Positions 1 through 10,121 of a stretch of 64,000 bases of DNA are shown one piece after another. Under the pieces are notes generated by a model. It was not told the DNA's origin. It was given only the letters and a program-made list of their open reading frames with translations, and searched no databases. The DNA is from Gammaproteobacteria bacterium (GTDB lineage Bacteria; Pseudomonadota; Gammaproteobacteria; Steroidobacterales; Steroidobacteraceae), in NCBI GenBank assembly GCA_025359565.1, contig JANYFY010000009.1:310001-374000 (forward strand), read 5' to 3'. Each line of letters opens with the position of its first letter. The stretch's first letter is position 1. Position numbers and translations under genes: made by a program.

Positions 1-132
1 CTGCAACGCGTCAATCATGTCGAGTGACAACGCATTCAACGCGGCAGGGCGATTGAGGGTAATAATGCCAATGTGATTGCGGACCTCAGAGAGAATTTGC
101 TCGGAGGACGTACGGGTCGTTAGGACTTCCAA
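1..132 (-). CDS. 3-hydroxyisobutyryl-CoA hydrolase / enoyl-CoA hydratase family, N-terminal part
   Basis: Only the first 44 codons lie in the window; the gene runs off the left edge. The reading frame opens with TTG directly after the TAG stop of the upstream hydratase gene, with GGAG seven bases before it, and no ATG or GTG is available earlier. The translated residues include EQILSEVRNHIGIITLNRP followed by AALNALSLDMIDAL, the crotonase-fold N-terminus. ITLNRP-ALNAL fits hydroxyisobutyryl-CoA hydrolases best, and this enzyme is the one step otherwise missing from the valine-degradation operon upstream (hydrolysis of 3-hydroxyisobutyryl-CoA). With so little sequence, a second plain enoyl-CoA hydratase cannot be excluded. 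Confidence 0.75.
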   Translation of the reverse strand, partial: MEVLTTRTSSEQILSEVRNHIGIITLNRPAALNALSLDMIDALQ

Positions 133-900
133 CTACGATCTCCAAACCGGCTTACGCTTCCCCAAAAACGCCTGCACGCCCTCGCGCTGATCCTCACCAT
201 CGAACAAATCCAAAAATCGTTCACGCTCTAACGCAAGCGCGGCTTCTCTCGGAGTACCCTGGCGTGCCTGATGGATCAATCGCTTGCTAAAGGTCACCGC
301 TCGCGGACTCAAGGCGCTGGCGCGCTCGGCCCATTCAAGCGCCGTCTTAAGACTCTGGCCGCGTGGCACCACCTCCTCGACTAAACCTATCTTTGCCGCC
401 GTTTCGGCACTCACGCGTTCATTAGTCAGAATCATCCGCTTGGCCCAGCCTTCACCCACCAACCATGGCAACGTCTGGGTACCACACCCGGCTGGCAACA
501 ATCCCACTGACGCTTCGGGCAACGCCATCTGCGCGTGTTCTTCGGCGATCCGCATATCACAGGCTAGCGCGCACTCTAATCCACCACCCATCGCATAACC
601 ATTGATGGCCGCAATGATGACTGGCCTAGCTTCTTGCAGGGCAGTAAAAGCTGCCCCGAACCGCTGCGCCAAGACGCGCGCTTGAACCTTATCGCCATCC
701 GCGAAACTTTTAAGGTCAGCACCTGCACTAAAAAATTTTTCGCCAGCACCCGTAATCACTGCTGCATACACGCTCATGCTTTTATTTAGCGTGTCGATTA
801 GCTCCGTAAGCTGCAATAATCCGCTATCCGTGAAGGTATTAGCGGGCGGATTGTTTAAAGTTATGAGCGCTACATGAGCGTCGATTTTGCAAGTTATCAC
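133..900 (-). CDS. Enoyl-CoA hydratase (valine degradation operon)
   Basis: A crotonase-family protein of about 255 residues, the usual length. It should hydrate methacrylyl-CoA or a similar enoyl-CoA to the 3-hydroxyacyl-CoA in the cytoplasm. Visible marks are the N-terminal ALITLNNPPANTF strand, the oxyanion-hole region SAGADLKSFADGD and the NGYAMGGGLECALACDMRIA block near residues 100-120, followed by ALPEASVGLLPAGCGTQTL with the expected glutamate. The frame can open at TTG (903) or GTG (900); AGGAG at 907-911 is three bases from TTG but six from GTG, so I chose GTG. It is fourth in the operon, 35 bases after mmsB, and its stop is followed at once by the hydrolase start. Exact substrate is inferred from context. 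Confidence 0.88.
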   Translation of the reverse strand: MITCKIDAHVALITLNNPPANTFTDSGLLQLTELIDTLNKSMSVYAAVITGAGEKFFSAGADLKSFADGDKVQARVLAQRFGAAFTALQEARPVIIAAINGYAMGGGLECALACDMRIAEEHAQMALPEASVGLLPAGCGTQTLPWLVGEGWAKRMILTNERVSAETAAKIGLVEEVVPRGQSLKTALEWAERASALSPRAVTFSKRLIHQARQGTPREAALALERERFLDLFDGEDQREGVQAFLGKRKPVWRS

Positions 901-938
901 CAAAATCTCCTAATAATATATTGTTATATATCAATATT

Positions 939-1826
939 TTAAGATGTTTTTCTAAACAAATTTATAATAGATGAAAAATCTTTAAGCCCCGCGCCTTGTG
1001 CGCTCGACATTTGATAGAGCTGTTGGGCTAGTGCGCCTAACACTACGGTTTGTTTCACCTGCTTGGCCGCTTCCGTAGCAAGACCGAGATCTTTGAGCAT
1101 CAAATCAGTTCCGAAGCCCCCACTGTAGTCGCGCGACGCGGGAGCATTCTCTATTACGCCGGGGTAAGGGTTGTACGTATCCGAACTCCAACATCGTCCG
1201 CTCGACGTATTGATAACGCCCGCGAGTACCCGAGCCTCCATGCCGAGAGCGACGCCCAGATTCATCGCCTCCGCAACACCCAGCATCGAAATGCCTAAAA
1301 GCAGGTTATTGCAGATCTTAGCGACCTGGCCATTACCTGCCGCACCGCAGTGGACAATATTCTTGCCCATCTGCGCTAGCACTGGTTTGATGGAGTCGAA
1401 AATTTCAACAGTAGCGCCGACCATGAAGGTTAAGGTGCCCGCTTGCGCGCCGCCGGTCCCACCAGAGACGGGAGCATCCGCCATAGGGTTGCCTTTCTTA
1501 TGAGCAGCGACCGCGACTTCGCGGGCCGTGTGCGGGTCTATGGTACTTGAATCGACTAGCGTCACACCCGGCGCAACTCCTGCGAGCACTCCATCGTCAC
1601 TTAAGTACACTTCACGCACATGCGGCGAGGAGGGCAGCATGGTAATCACTAACTCCGTTGCAGCGGCAGCAGCCTTAGGCGACGTGGCCGCGATCGCACC
1701 GTGGCTTGTAAGCGCATCGACATGGGTTTGAACGACATCAAACACTACCAACCGATGACCGGCCTTTAAGAGATTGTGCGCCATAGGTGCGCCCATATTT
1801 CCCAAACCGATGAAGGCGATGTTCAT
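939..1826 (-). CDS. mmsB: 3-hydroxyisobutyrate dehydrogenase
   Basis: Oxidises 3-hydroxyisobutyrate to methylmalonate semialdehyde with NAD+, the penultimate step of valine degradation. The N-terminus MNIAFIGLGNMGAPMAHNL carries the GxGxxG dinucleotide fold, DAPVSGGTGGAQAGTLTFM is the family substrate motif near residue 120, and the catalytic lysine lies in NGQVAKICNNLLLGISML. The length of 295 residues is normal. The frame can be opened by an upstream TTG at 1838, but ATG at 1826 gives the standard N-terminus. It follows mmsA by a few bases in the same transcript, and the pair is the classical mmsAB arrangement. No irregularity is visible. Confidence 0.94.
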   Translation of the reverse strand: MNIAFIGLGNMGAPMAHNLLKAGHRLVVFDVVQTHVDALTSHGAIAATSPKAAAAATELVITMLPSSPHVREVYLSDDGVLAGVAPGVTLVDSSTIDPHTAREVAVAAHKKGNPMADAPVSGGTGGAQAGTLTFMVGATVEIFDSIKPVLAQMGKNIVHCGAAGNGQVAKICNNLLLGISMLGVAEAMNLGVALGMEARVLAGVINTSSGRCWSSDTYNPYPGVIENAPASRDYSGGFGTDLMLKDLGLATEAAKQVKQTVVLGALAQQLYQMSSAQGAGLKDFSSIINLFRKTS

Positions 1827-1841
1827 TTTACGGCTCAATCA

Positions 1842-3368
1842 CTACTTCAAACTAATGGTGGTGTTAACGCCGCTTGAAGTGGCACTATCATCAAACCACC
1901 GCGCGGTAATAGTTTTAGTCTGAGTATAAAACTGGACCACTTGTTTGCCATAGGGCCCAAGGTCACCTAACTTGGATCCGCGCGAACCCGTGAAACTAAA
2001 AAACGGAACTGGGACCGGAATAGGTACGTTAATACCGACCTGACCCACATCAATTTCATTCTGAAATTTACGCGCTGCCGCGCCGCTTTGCGTGAAAATA
2101 CCTACGCCGTTTCCAAACGGATTATTATTAACAAATTCAATTGCTTCATCGAGAGAATTAACGCTAACTATCACCATTACGGGTCCGAATATTTCCTGAG
2201 TGTATATTTTCATTTTGGCAGTTACGCCTGAAAATATCGTGGGACCGATGAAGTTACCGTGCTCAAACCCTAAGACCTTCACCGAGCGACCATCTAATTC
2301 AAGTTTTGCACCTTCTGTAAGGCCGTCTTGTACCAAACCAAGAATGCGTTGCTTCGCGCTCTTGGAAATCACCGGTCCTAGGTCAGCTCCTTTCTCGCTA
2401 CCCGCATTAACTTTAAGCGTTTTTGCTTTAGCCACAATCTCGGGAATCCAGGCCTGCGCCGCACCGACCAAAACCGTGACGGATGTTGCCATACAGCGTT
2501 GACCCGCGGCACCGAAGGTGGATCCAACTACCGCGTTTAGCGACTGTTCCTTATGCGCATCCGGCATCACCACGGCATGATTCTTAGCGCCCATCATCGA
2601 TTGCACCCGTTTACCATGTTGACTCGCCAAGTTGTACACATGCGTGCCAACGCCAGTGGATCCCACAAACGATACCGCAACAATGTCTGGATGGCTGCAG
2701 AGTGCGTCGACCGCGCGTTTGCCGCCATGAATAATATTCAGAACGCCCGGCGGGATACCCGCCTCAAGAGCGAGTTCCGCCAGTAGCATCGGTGTTAACG
2801 GATCCTGTTCCGACGGTTTTAATATAAAGGTGTTGCCGCAAACAATTGCCATGGGAAACATCCATAACGGAATCATGGCCGGAAAATTAAACGGTGTTAT
2901 CCCGACGCAAACCCCGATGGGCTGGCGAATACTATAAGTATCGACACCGCCGGCGACGTTTTCGGCAAACTCTCCCAACTGCAGGCTGCCGATTGAGCAC
3001 GCATGTTCGACCACTTCAAGTCCCCGAAAAATATCCCCCTCGGCATCCGCTAGGGTTTTGCCTTGTTCGGCACTCAAGGTGTGAGCAATGCGGCTCATGT
3101 GTTCGCGCACTAACGCCTGTAGCTTTAGCATGATGCGTGCGCGAGCTGCAATCGGAGTATTTTTCCAGGTCTTGTAGGCCTGTTTGGCAGCGGCGACTGC
3201 CGCGTTAATTTCCGCATCGGTGGCGAAGGGAACGGATGCCAATACTTCCTGGGTAGCCGGGTTTATGACCTCCTGCCATTCTTGGGTGCTGGATTCGACG
3301 AATTTTCCGTTAAGCAGGAGCTTGACGGTCACGACAGGGGCTGCTGAGGCGGCCGGTTGGCTTGACAT
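1842..3368 (-). CDS. mmsA: Methylmalonate-semialdehyde dehydrogenase (CoA-acylating)
   Basis: Converts methylmalonate semialdehyde and CoA to propionyl-CoA, closing valine catabolism. The protein has 508 residues, normal for the family. Domain marks run in order: NAD-binding part with [17 protein letters not shown] in its centre, the [12 protein letters not shown] glycine loop near residue 240, the catalytic cysteine in [11 protein letters not shown] near residue 290, and [10 protein letters not shown] near residue 395. The CoA-acylating clade is indicated by [23 protein letters not shown], given here as two stretches: [15 protein letters not shown] and AMIPLWMF. It follows the acyl-CoA dehydrogenase gene by 12 bases. 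Its product is the substrate of the prp genes encoded a few kilobases away on the opposite strand. Confidence 0.95.
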   Translation of the reverse strand: MSSQPAASAAPVVTVKLLLNGKFVESSTQEWQEVINPATQEVLASVPFATDAEINAAVAAAKQAYKTWKNTPIAARARIMLKLQALVREHMSRIAHTLSAEQGKTLADAEGDIFRGLEVVEHACSIGSLQLGEFAENVAGGVDTYSIRQPIGVCVGITPFNFPAMIPLWMFPMAIVCGNTFILKPSEQDPLTPMLLAELALEAGIPPGVLNIIHGGKRAVDALCSHPDIVAVSFVGSTGVGTHVYNLASQHGKRVQSMMGAKNHAVVMPDAHKEQSLNAVVGSTFGAAGQRCMATSVTVLVGAAQAWIPEIVAKAKTLKVNAGSEKGADLGPVISKSAKQRILGLVQDGLTEGAKLELDGRSVKVLGFEHGNFIGPTIFSGVTAKMKIYTQEIFGPVMVIVSVNSLDEAIEFVNNNPFGNGVGIFTQSGAAARKFQNEIDVGQVGINVPIPVPVPFFSFTGSRGSKLGDLGPYGKQVVQFYTQTKTITARWFDDSATSSGVNTTISLK

Positions 3369-3380
3369 AAATTTTCCCTT

Positions 3381-4538
3381 TTAGGTGGTTGAAGACTTTT
3401 CTAACAACTCGCGTGCAATAACGAGGCGCTGAATTTCGCTAGTACCTTCATAAATCTGTGTAATACGAGCGTCCCTGTAGTGACGCTCCACTGAATAGTC
3501 TTCCAAGTATCCATAACCCCCATGGATTTGAATAGCTTTAGAGCATACCTGCTCTGCCATCTCGGAGGCATATAGTTTCGCCTGACACGCCTCGGTCAAA
3601 CAAGAAATTCCTTGGCTTCGCAACCGTGCTGCCTGGTGAGTCAGCAGTCGGGCAGCGTTAATGCTGGTTTGCATATCAGCCAACATATTAGAAATGCTGC
3701 CGAATTCACTGATTTGTTTAGAGAACTGTCGTCTATTTTTTGAGTAACTTAGGGCTGCCTCGAAGCCTGCGCGCGCGATACCGATCGCCTGGGCAGCAAT
3801 GCCGATTCGGCCGCCTTCTAAGTTGGAGAGCGCAATTGCCAAGCCTTTACCGCGTGGACCGAGTAAAGCGTCGTTAGTAACCGTGCAGTTGTCCAAAATG
3901 ATTGCACACGTGTCGGAGGCGCGAATGCCCATTTTATGTTCGGGGCGACCGACATTAAATCCTGGTGTATCGGTGGGTATTATGAAGGCTGAGATGCCTT
4001 TCTTGCCGAGCTCAGGATCGGTGACCGCAAAGACAATAGCTATCTTGGCGCGTTTGCCGTTGGTGACGAATTGTTTGCTGCCGTTTAATATCCAGTGACC
4101 CTCCTGTAACAGCGCGCGCGTTTTAAGATTGTGCGCCTCAGAACCAGCTTGTGGTTCGGTGAGGCAAAAACATCCGATGATGCGACCCTGCGCCATATCG
4201 GACAAATAGCGTCGCTTTTGCTCGACCGAGCCATAATTCAATATAGGGCCACAACCCACTGAACTATGCACGCTCATGAGAGTGGCCGTGGATGCGCAGC
4301 CTGCGGCAATTTCCTCGATGGCTAGCGCGTAGGCAGTGTAGTCAGTGTACGAGCCACCCCATTCATCGGGCACCATCATACCTAACAGACCCAGCTCCCC
4401 GAGTTTGGTGACCGCTGCGTTGGCAATCCAGCCGTCTCGCTCCCACTGCCCCGCGTTCGGTGTCAATTCTTGACGCGCAAAATCGCGTGCTGTATCCCGA
4501 ATCATGCGCTGATCGTCCGTGTATAAGTCTAGATGCAT
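3381..4538 (-). CDS. Acyl-CoA dehydrogenase, probably isobutyryl-CoA dehydrogenase
   Basis: A FAD-dependent acyl-CoA dehydrogenase of 385 residues, first gene of the valine operon. It should oxidise isobutyryl-CoA (from valine) to methacrylyl-CoA, passing electrons to ETF. Visible motifs are [20 protein letters not shown] near residue 125 and [10 protein letters not shown], which build the FAD site, and [20 protein letters not shown] near the C-terminus. The acid in [17 protein letters not shown] is the position used as catalytic base in short-chain dehydrogenases. The ATG at 4538 faces an AraC-type regulator gene, with a 13-bp palindrome in the gap. Short- or branched-chain specificity is inferred from the operon, not from the protein alone. 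Confidence 0.9.
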   Translation of the reverse strand: MHLDLYTDDQRMIRDTARDFARQELTPNAGQWERDGWIANAAVTKLGELGLLGMMVPDEWGGSYTDYTAYALAIEEIAAGCASTATLMSVHSSVGCGPILNYGSVEQKRRYLSDMAQGRIIGCFCLTEPQAGSEAHNLKTRALLQEGHWILNGSKQFVTNGKRAKIAIVFAVTDPELGKKGISAFIIPTDTPGFNVGRPEHKMGIRASDTCAIILDNCTVTNDALLGPRGKGLAIALSNLEGGRIGIAAQAIGIARAGFEAALSYSKNRRQFSKQISEFGSISNMLADMQTSINAARLLTHQAARLRSQGISCLTEACQAKLYASEMAEQVCSKAIQIHGGYGYLEDYSVERHYRDARITQIYEGTSEIQRLVIARELLEKSSTT

Positions 4539-4557
4539 AACAATATCCAGTCGCTGG

Positions 4558-4570
4558 GTTTACCGTAAAC
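4558..4570. promoter_or_regulatory. 13-bp palindrome between valine operon and regulator gene
   Basis: The sequence GTTTACCGTAAAC is a perfect inverted repeat around one central base. On the minus strand it directly follows and shares its first bases with TATAGT, a good -10 hexamer for the valine operon about 20 bases before the start codon of the dehydrogenase gene. An operator at that position would block transcription when occupied. Which regulator binds is unknown; the AraC-type protein encoded next door usually uses direct repeats, so a different repressor is equally possible. Confidence 0.4.
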
Positions 4571-4628
4571 TATAGGCCAGGGACATCTGCTGTTTGGTGC
4601 CCAAAGCGCGCAAAATAGGTGAGCGATA

Positions 4629-5714
4629 ATGCAACATACACCAGGTTCCATTGACCGTAGCGGAGTAACACAACCCGCGCGATCAGAGCCGGGAACCATT
4701 GCCATCTGTTTTGTTGAGTCCGCGTTGCGCTCGGTGCGGGCACGTGACTTGGATGCTGACGAATTGTTGCTTCAGGTAGGTCTGCAGCCTAGCTTACTGC
4801 ACATACCGCAGGCGCGCGTCTCTGCCAAACACTATGGTGAGCTCTGGCGCTTAAGTGCATTGACTTTGGATGACGAGTTTTTCGGTCAGGATTCGCGCCG
4901 TATGAAAGCGGGAAGTTTTGCGATGTTGTGTCATGCAGTCCTGAACTGTAAAACCCTGCAGCAAGCCTTGGAGCGCGCGCTGCGATTTTTCGCCTTGTTG
5001 TTGGACGACATCCACGGCGTTCTTGAAATTGACGCAACCCTTAAGCGCGCGAGCTTAAATGAGGCCCGAATAACGCTCTACGTAAGGACTCAGGCTGGGG
5101 CACATCAAGTTTTTGCTCATGAGCTGTTGCTCATGTTGCTGCATGGTTTGGCCTGTTGGTTGGTCGGTCGTCGTATTCCGATTTTAAAAGCCGACTTCGG
5201 CTATTCTGAACCGTACTACAGCGCAGAATACCGCATAATGTACAGCACTTACTTAAACTTTGATCGATCTAATACCGCTATTTATTTTGACGCGAGCTAT
5301 TTGAAATTGCCGGTTGTGCAAGATGAACGCACCGTCAAAGAATTTTTGCGCTCCGCACCTGAAAATATCTTAGTAAAATACAAGAATAGTAGTAGTCTAA
5401 GCGCGCGCATTCGGCGTCGATTGCGTCAATTGCTGCCGGGCGAATTGCCTGAATTCGAGTTGCTTGCGAGCGAGTTGCACATGACCATGGCGACCCTGCG
5501 GCGTCGCTTGCTAGAGGAGGGCGGGTCTTATCAGTCGATTAAAGACCAACTGCGTCGCGACCTTGCAATCAGCTATTTAAGTCATTCGCATCGCAGTGTA
5601 ATGGATATCGCGTTGGAGTTAGGTTTTTCCGAACGCAGTTCTTTTCACCGTGCTTTTCGCAAATGGACGGGTACGTCGCCGGGAGAATTTCGCCGCGAGT
5701 TGCAGGGTCAATAA
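4629..5714 (+). CDS. AraC-family transcriptional regulator with arabinose-binding-type N-domain
   Basis: A 361-residue regulator. Residues about 25-215 resemble the Arabinose_bd ligand domain found in OruR/ArgR-like regulators ([64 protein letters not shown]). The C-terminus is a typical double helix-turn-helix: [22 protein letters not shown] followed by [28 protein letters not shown] and GEFRREL (each piece given separately). It is divergent from the valine operon and lies upstream of prpB in the same direction, so it could sense an intermediate of valine or propionate breakdown and control either set. That target is inference; the analogous MmsR of Pseudomonas is also AraC-type and controls mmsAB. 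Confidence 0.9.
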   Translation: MQHTPGSIDRSGVTQPARSEPGTIAICFVESALRSVRARDLDADELLLQVGLQPSLLHIPQARVSAKHYGELWRLSALTLDDEFFGQDSRRMKAGSFAMLCHAVLNCKTLQQALERALRFFALLLDDIHGVLEIDATLKRASLNEARITLYVRTQAGAHQVFAHELLLMLLHGLACWLVGRRIPILKADFGYSEPYYSAEYRIMYSTYLNFDRSNTAIYFDASYLKLPVVQDERTVKEFLRSAPENILVKYKNSSSLSARIRRRLRQLLPGELPEFELLASELHMTMATLRRRLLEEGGSYQSIKDQLRRDLAISYLSHSHRSVMDIALELGFSERSSFHRAFRKWTGTSPGEFRRELQGQ

Positions 5715-5739
5715 ACTTACCCTGCTGATCTTAGGCACG

Positions 5740-5760
5740 ATTGTGGCAATTTTGCACAAT
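5740..5760. promoter_or_regulatory. Inverted repeat upstream of prpB, candidate operator
   Basis: The left arm ATTGTGGCAA and right arm TTGCACAAT are inverted repeats except for one extra G in the left arm, with two T between them. The element lies about 70 bases before the prpB start, in the 114-base gap after the AraC-type gene. Position and symmetry suit a repressor or activator site for the methylcitrate genes, but I cannot assign the protein that binds it. Confidence 0.4.
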
Positions 5761-5828
5761 GATTTTGAGCAGATTGGCCACAGGCTGCATGCGCGGTTGT
5801 TTTATAGTTTTGCCGTGAGCCGAATAAT

Positions 5829-6731
5829 ATGAATGATTCTTTAAACGTTTCCTCTACCGCTGGAGCCCGTTTGCGCGCGGCTGTTCGTGCGGAGTGTCCC
5901 TTGCAAGTGGTTGGTGCGATTAATGCATACAGCGCGCGTATGGCGGCCGCTTGTGGATTCAAAGCTATTTATTTATCGGGAGGCGGGGTTGCCGCCAATT
6001 CATTGGGTGTTCCGGATCTTGGCATTAGCACGTTAGACGATGTGCTTATCGATGTGCGTCGCATTACCGACGCCTGTACTTTGCCGTTGCTGGTAGATGC
6101 GGACACGGGTTGGGGTGGCGCCTTTAATATCGCACGTACCGTAAGATCTATACACAAGGCGGGTGCGGCGGGTCTGCATATTGAAGATCAAGTATCGCTT
6201 AAGCGTTGTGGGCACCGTCCAGGTAAAGAAATAGTCTCTCAACAGGAAATGGTGGATCGCATAAAAGCGGCGGTCGACGCGCGCTCTGATGCGACCTTTG
6301 TAATCATGGCGCGCACTGATGCATTAGCCGTGGAGGGAATCGATAAGGCTATTGAGCGAGCGATTGCCTGTGTTGAAGCGGGTGCCGATATGATTTTTCC
6401 CGAAGCGATACCGGAGCTTGTTCTGTATCAACGCTTCAAGGAAGCGGTCAAGGTCCCAATTCTCGCCAACATCACGGAATTCGGTCGAACTCCTTTGTAC
6501 ACCCGCGATGAGTTAGCAACCGTGGGCGTTGATATTGTGCTGCATTGCTGCTCAGCATACAGAGCGATGAATGCCGCTGCATTGGCGACCTACCAAGCCA
6601 TTCGTCGCGATGGTACTCAGAAAAATGTGCTGGGGTCGATGCAAACTCGGGCAGATTTGTATAAGTATTTAGACTATTACCAATACGAAGCCAAGTTGGA
6701 TGAGTTATTCGCGGCGGGTAAGCAAAAGTAA
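5829..6731 (+). CDS. prpB: 2-methylisocitrate lyase
   Basis: Cleaves 2-methylisocitrate to pyruvate and succinate, last step of the methylcitrate cycle. The protein has 300 residues and the isocitrate-lyase-family TIM barrel: [17 protein letters not shown] near residue 85 (metal and substrate aspartates), the catalytic loop [12 protein letters not shown] near residue 120 with its cysteine, and [20 protein letters not shown] near residue 158. KRCGHRPG separates methylisocitrate lyases from true isocitrate lyases (KKCGHL). It is first in prpBCD; the next start codon lies 20 bases downstream. Propionyl-CoA fed in here is expected from the valine operon on the other strand. Confidence 0.96.
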   Translation: MNDSLNVSSTAGARLRAAVRAECPLQVVGAINAYSARMAAACGFKAIYLSGGGVAANSLGVPDLGISTLDDVLIDVRRITDACTLPLLVDADTGWGGAFNIARTVRSIHKAGAAGLHIEDQVSLKRCGHRPGKEIVSQQEMVDRIKAAVDARSDATFVIMARTDALAVEGIDKAIERAIACVEAGADMIFPEAIPELVLYQRFKEAVKVPILANITEFGRTPLYTRDELATVGVDIVLHCCSAYRAMNAAALATYQAIRRDGTQKNVLGSMQTRADLYKYLDYYQYEAKLDELFAAGKQK

Positions 6732-6750
6732 ATTGATTGAGGAGATCGCA

Positions 6751-7908
6751 ATGCCGGAGTCTCAAGTGCAAGTGAGTGGGGCCAAACCGAAAAAATCAGT
6801 GGCTCTATCGGGGGTCATTGCGGGCAATACGGCGCTGTGTACCGTAGGCAGAACCGGCAATGATTTGCATTACCGAGGCTACGATATTTTAGATCTTGCT
6901 CAGGTCTGCGAATTTGAAGAAATTGCTCATTTACTCATTCATGAGAAGTTACCTACGCGTACTGAATTACATGCTTATAAAGTCAAACTAAAGTCATTGC
7001 GCGCTCTGCCACCAGCGGTGCTGATGGTTTTAGAGCAACTACCGGCTAATACGCATCCTATGGATGTATTACGCACTGGAGTTTCGGCGCTGGGCTGTTG
7101 TTCTCCCGAAAGTAACGCGCATACATCCGTAGAAGCTCGTGAGATTGCGGATCGCTTGTTGGCCTGTCTCGGCTCAATGTTGTGCTACTGGCATCATTTC
7201 TCACAACATAAATGGCGTATTGAAGTTCGCACCGATGATGATTCGGTGGGCGAGCATTTTTTGCACTTATTGCACGACCGTAAACCCTCTGCGTCTTGGG
7301 TACGCGCCATGCATACATCATTTATTTTATACGCTGAGCATGAATTTAACGCTTCAACATTTGCGGCTCGCGTAATCGCCGGCACAGGTTCGGATATGCA
7401 TTCTTGCATCACTGGAGCTATCGGTGCGTTACGCGGGCCTAAACATGGAGGTGCCAATGAGGCTGCCTACGAGATTCAGAGTCGCTATGCAAATGCGGAT
7501 GCTGCTGAAGTCGATATTCGGCGTCGTGTGGCTAACAAAGAAGTCATTATTGGTTTTGGGCATCCTGTTTATACGATTTCCGATCCGCGCAATCAGGTTA
7601 TTAAACAAGTCGCTCGATCATTAGCAAGCGAAGCGGGTGACATGCGTGGTTTCGTGGTAGCTGAAAGAATAGAGTCGGTGATGAAGCAACTTAAAGATAT
7701 GTTCCCGAATTTAGACTGGTTCTCGGCAGTCTCCTACCACCACATGGGTGTACCCACGGCAATGTTTACGCCACTGTTCGTGATGAGCCGCATTACTGGA
7801 TGGGCAGCTCACGTGATTGAACAGCGTGAAGATGGAAAAATTATACGACCAGCCGCGAATTATATTGGACCCGAGAACTTACGGTTTGTACGTTTGGAAC
7901 AGCGCTGA
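6751..7908 (+). CDS. prpC: 2-methylcitrate synthase
   Basis: Condenses propionyl-CoA with oxaloacetate to 2-methylcitrate. It belongs to the short citrate-synthase fold (385 residues). Catalytic histidines are seen in [14 protein letters not shown] near residue 235 and [13 protein letters not shown] near residue 270; [17 protein letters not shown] near the C-terminus holds substrate arginines. The frame is open from 6700, but ATG at 6751 has GAGGAG seven bases upstream and gives the usual N-terminus, ending in [18 protein letters not shown]. The [10 protein letters not shown] motif is typical of methylcitrate synthases. It lies between prpB and prpD, eight bases before the latter. Confidence 0.96.
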   Translation: MPESQVQVSGAKPKKSVALSGVIAGNTALCTVGRTGNDLHYRGYDILDLAQVCEFEEIAHLLIHEKLPTRTELHAYKVKLKSLRALPPAVLMVLEQLPANTHPMDVLRTGVSALGCCSPESNAHTSVEAREIADRLLACLGSMLCYWHHFSQHKWRIEVRTDDDSVGEHFLHLLHDRKPSASWVRAMHTSFILYAEHEFNASTFAARVIAGTGSDMHSCITGAIGALRGPKHGGANEAAYEIQSRYANADAAEVDIRRRVANKEVIIGFGHPVYTISDPRNQVIKQVARSLASEAGDMRGFVVAERIESVMKQLKDMFPNLDWFSAVSYHHMGVPTAMFTPLFVMSRITGWAAHVIEQREDGKIIRPAANYIGPENLRFVRLEQR

Positions 7909-7916
7909 GGAACATC

Positions 7917-9353
7917 ATGTCATACGATATTAGGTCTGCCGAACGCCCAGCACCCGATCCGGTTTTGGTTGCGATTGCCGACTATGCCTTGAGTTATGAA
8001 ATCAAAAGTGAACTTGCCTATGAAACTGCCGCCTATTGCCTCATGGATACCCTGGCATGCGGTTTCCAGGCGTTGCAATATCCTGCCTGCACCAAACTCC
8101 TAGGCCCCGTGGTGCCCGGTGCCACCATGAATGGCGGCGCGCGCGTTCCAGGTACTTCCTACGAACTGGATCCAATTAATGCTGCCTTTAATATTGGGTG
8201 CATGATTCGCTGGTTAGATTTTAACGATACTTGGCTCGCCGCCGAATGGGGCCATCCTTCTGACAGTCTTGGCGGCATACTTGCGGTGGCCGATTACCTG
8301 TCGAGGCTCGGTAAACAGATTACCGTTCATACAGTATTGACCGCCATGATCAAGGCGCACGAGATTCAAGGCGTGCTGGCATTGGAAAATAGTTTTAACC
8401 GCGTCGGTTTAGACCATGTGCTTTTGGTGCGCGTCGCCTCAACTGCGGTAATCACTGCGCTGTTGGGTGGCAGTCAAGCGCAAATTATTAACGCCGTGTC
8501 AAATGCGTGGATTGATGGCGGGGCGCTACGCACCTACCGGCACGCACCTAACACGGGTTCACGCAAGAGTTGGGCAGCGGGAGATGCGACTAGTCGTGCA
8601 GTACGGCATGCGCTTTTTGCGCTTAAGGGCGAAATGGGTTATCCCTCGGCGCTATCGGCCAAGACCTGGGGTTTTCAAGATGTATTGTTCAAGGGAAAAG
8701 CGATCGTACTATCGCAAACTTTCAGCAGCTATGTGATGGAAAATATCTTGTTCAAGATCTCGTATCCGGCTGAGTTTCACGCGCAAACGGCAGTGGAAGC
8801 AGCGATGGTTCTGCACTCCGAAATTAAAGACAAGATTGCACTCATTGAGCGAGTCACAATTGAGACCCAAGAAGCCGGTATGCGCATCATTGATAAAACT
8901 GGACCGCTGGCAAACCCAGCCGATCGCGATCACTGTATCCAATATATGGTGGCGATTCCCCTAATATTCGGACGACTGACTGCGGCTGACTATGAAGACA
9001 CGGTCGCCAATGATCCGCGGGTGGATATATTGCGTGGCAAAATGCAGGTCAAGGAATATTCGCCGTTTACTCAAGACTATTTCGCACCTGACAAGCGCTA
9101 TATAGGCAACGCGGTGCAGATTTTCTTCAAAGATGGCACAAGCACCCAACGCGTGCAGGTCGATTTTCCGATTGGACATCGTAAACGTCGGTCCGAGGGC
9201 ATGCCCGTCTTAATCAAAAAATTTGAGTCCAGTGTTGCCGCGCATTTTGGAGCGCAAAAAACGCGGGCCATTAAAAATATGTTCGCGGATCGTATAGCCT
9301 TAGCAGCACTGCCTGTCAGCGATTTTGTCGCACAAATGGTGAGTGCGAGTTAA
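7917..9353 (+). CDS. prpD: 2-methylcitrate dehydratase
   Basis: Dehydrates 2-methylcitrate to 2-methyl-cis-aconitate. A full-length MmgE/PrpD protein of 478 residues: [11 protein letters not shown] near residue 43, the pocket segment [20 protein letters not shown] near residue 100, and [20 protein letters not shown] near residue 225. The rehydration step is normally done by aconitase; no acnD or prpF lies here, so the PrpD-dependent version of the pathway is used. It is last in prpBCD and converges with the outer-membrane protein gene, the two stops being nine bases apart with no clear terminator. Confidence 0.95.
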   Translation: MSYDIRSAERPAPDPVLVAIADYALSYEIKSELAYETAAYCLMDTLACGFQALQYPACTKLLGPVVPGATMNGGARVPGTSYELDPINAAFNIGCMIRWLDFNDTWLAAEWGHPSDSLGGILAVADYLSRLGKQITVHTVLTAMIKAHEIQGVLALENSFNRVGLDHVLLVRVASTAVITALLGGSQAQIINAVSNAWIDGGALRTYRHAPNTGSRKSWAAGDATSRAVRHALFALKGEMGYPSALSAKTWGFQDVLFKGKAIVLSQTFSSYVMENILFKISYPAEFHAQTAVEAAMVLHSEIKDKIALIERVTIETQEAGMRIIDKTGPLANPADRDHCIQYMVAIPLIFGRLTAADYEDTVANDPRVDILRGKMQVKEYSPFTQDYFAPDKRYIGNAVQIFFKDGTSTQRVQVDFPIGHRKRRSEGMPVLIKKFESSVAAHFGAQKTRAIKNMFADRIALAALPVSDFVAQMVSAS

Positions 9354-9362
9354 AAGCTATAT

Positions 9363-10121
9363 TTAAAAGAACTCATACTCGAAGCGTGCGGCCCAAGTTT
9401 GTCGTGGCGCATCGCTATTAATTCCGAGAAACACGCCGACGCGGTATTCTAAGTTGCCTTTGACACCCGGTACGTGCCATTCACCGGTCACGATAGGTCC
9501 GGCTTGATAGGCGTGATCGGTGGGTCTGGCGTAGGCTTCAAGTCCCGGACGACATATTCGCGACCATGCGTAGGTCAAGGCATAGGTATAGCGCAAAGCG
9601 TATTGACTGTCTGCATGAGCACCGACTTGCTTTTCCCAAATCAAATTTAGCGAATGTGCGAAGCGTCCAGCGGTTCGTTCGAATAGAGGTCCAAACTCCA
9701 CCGAGTCCGTCATGCCGTGGATGTTGCGGGAGTAGGAGGCTAAAAATCCTAAATCAACGGCATATTTTCCAGGTGTCGATAGCTGAAACGTGTTTTCGAA
9801 CTCGATGCCCTGTAACTGTCCGTGGGAGTCGGGCATCTTGGCGTACTTTGCAAGGTAGACTTCTGTCTTCCACCACTCATTCACACCGCGGGCAATAGAT
9901 ATCTCGGCCCCACTGCCGGTGTGATCTGGGCGCGCATCCGAATAATGATATCCGCGCAGCTCGACTTCATTTCGAGATTCAATCACGTAAGGCGAATATA
10001 CGATAAAGTCATCCGCCAATACTTGGCTCATACCGATGACCAATGTGCTCAGGCTGATGAAAAGTGTCCGTATAGCCAGCACTGCACGCCTATGCATGCT
10101 GGCATTGAACGTGTTAGGCAT
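9363..10121 (-). CDS. Predicted outer-membrane / periplasmic protein linked to FTR1
   Basis: Not recognised as a named family. The protein of about 252 residues opens with a signal peptide (MHRRAVLAIRTLFISLSTLV then IGMSQVLA, cleavage before DDFIVYSP). The mature part is made of alternating aromatic and polar strands, such as KYAVDLGFLASYS, FAHSLNLIWEK and LEYRVGVFLGI, and ends FEYEFF with the terminal phenylalanine usual for outer-membrane barrels. It starts inside the end of the FTR1 gene (ATG at 10121, eight bases before the permease stop is complete; a GTG at 10142 is also possible), so the two are translationally coupled. I infer a role in metal entry or in keeping the iron-uptake parts in the envelope; function is unproven. 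Confidence 0.7.
   Translation of the reverse strand: MPNTFNASMHRRAVLAIRTLFISLSTLVIGMSQVLADDFIVYSPYVIESRNEVELRGYHYSDARPDHTGSGAEISIARGVNEWWKTEVYLAKYAKMPDSHGQLQGIEFENTFQLSTPGKYAVDLGFLASYSRNIHGMTDSVEFGPLFERTAGRFAHSLNLIWEKQVGAHADSQYALRYTYALTYAWSRICRPGLEAYARPTDHAYQAGPIVTGEWHVPGVKGNLEYRVGVFLGINSDAPRQTWAARFEYEFF

Noticed and set aside
5774-5808. Promoter for prpB using TTGGCC and TATAGT
   Set aside because: The spacer would be 23 bases, too long for a sigma-70 promoter.
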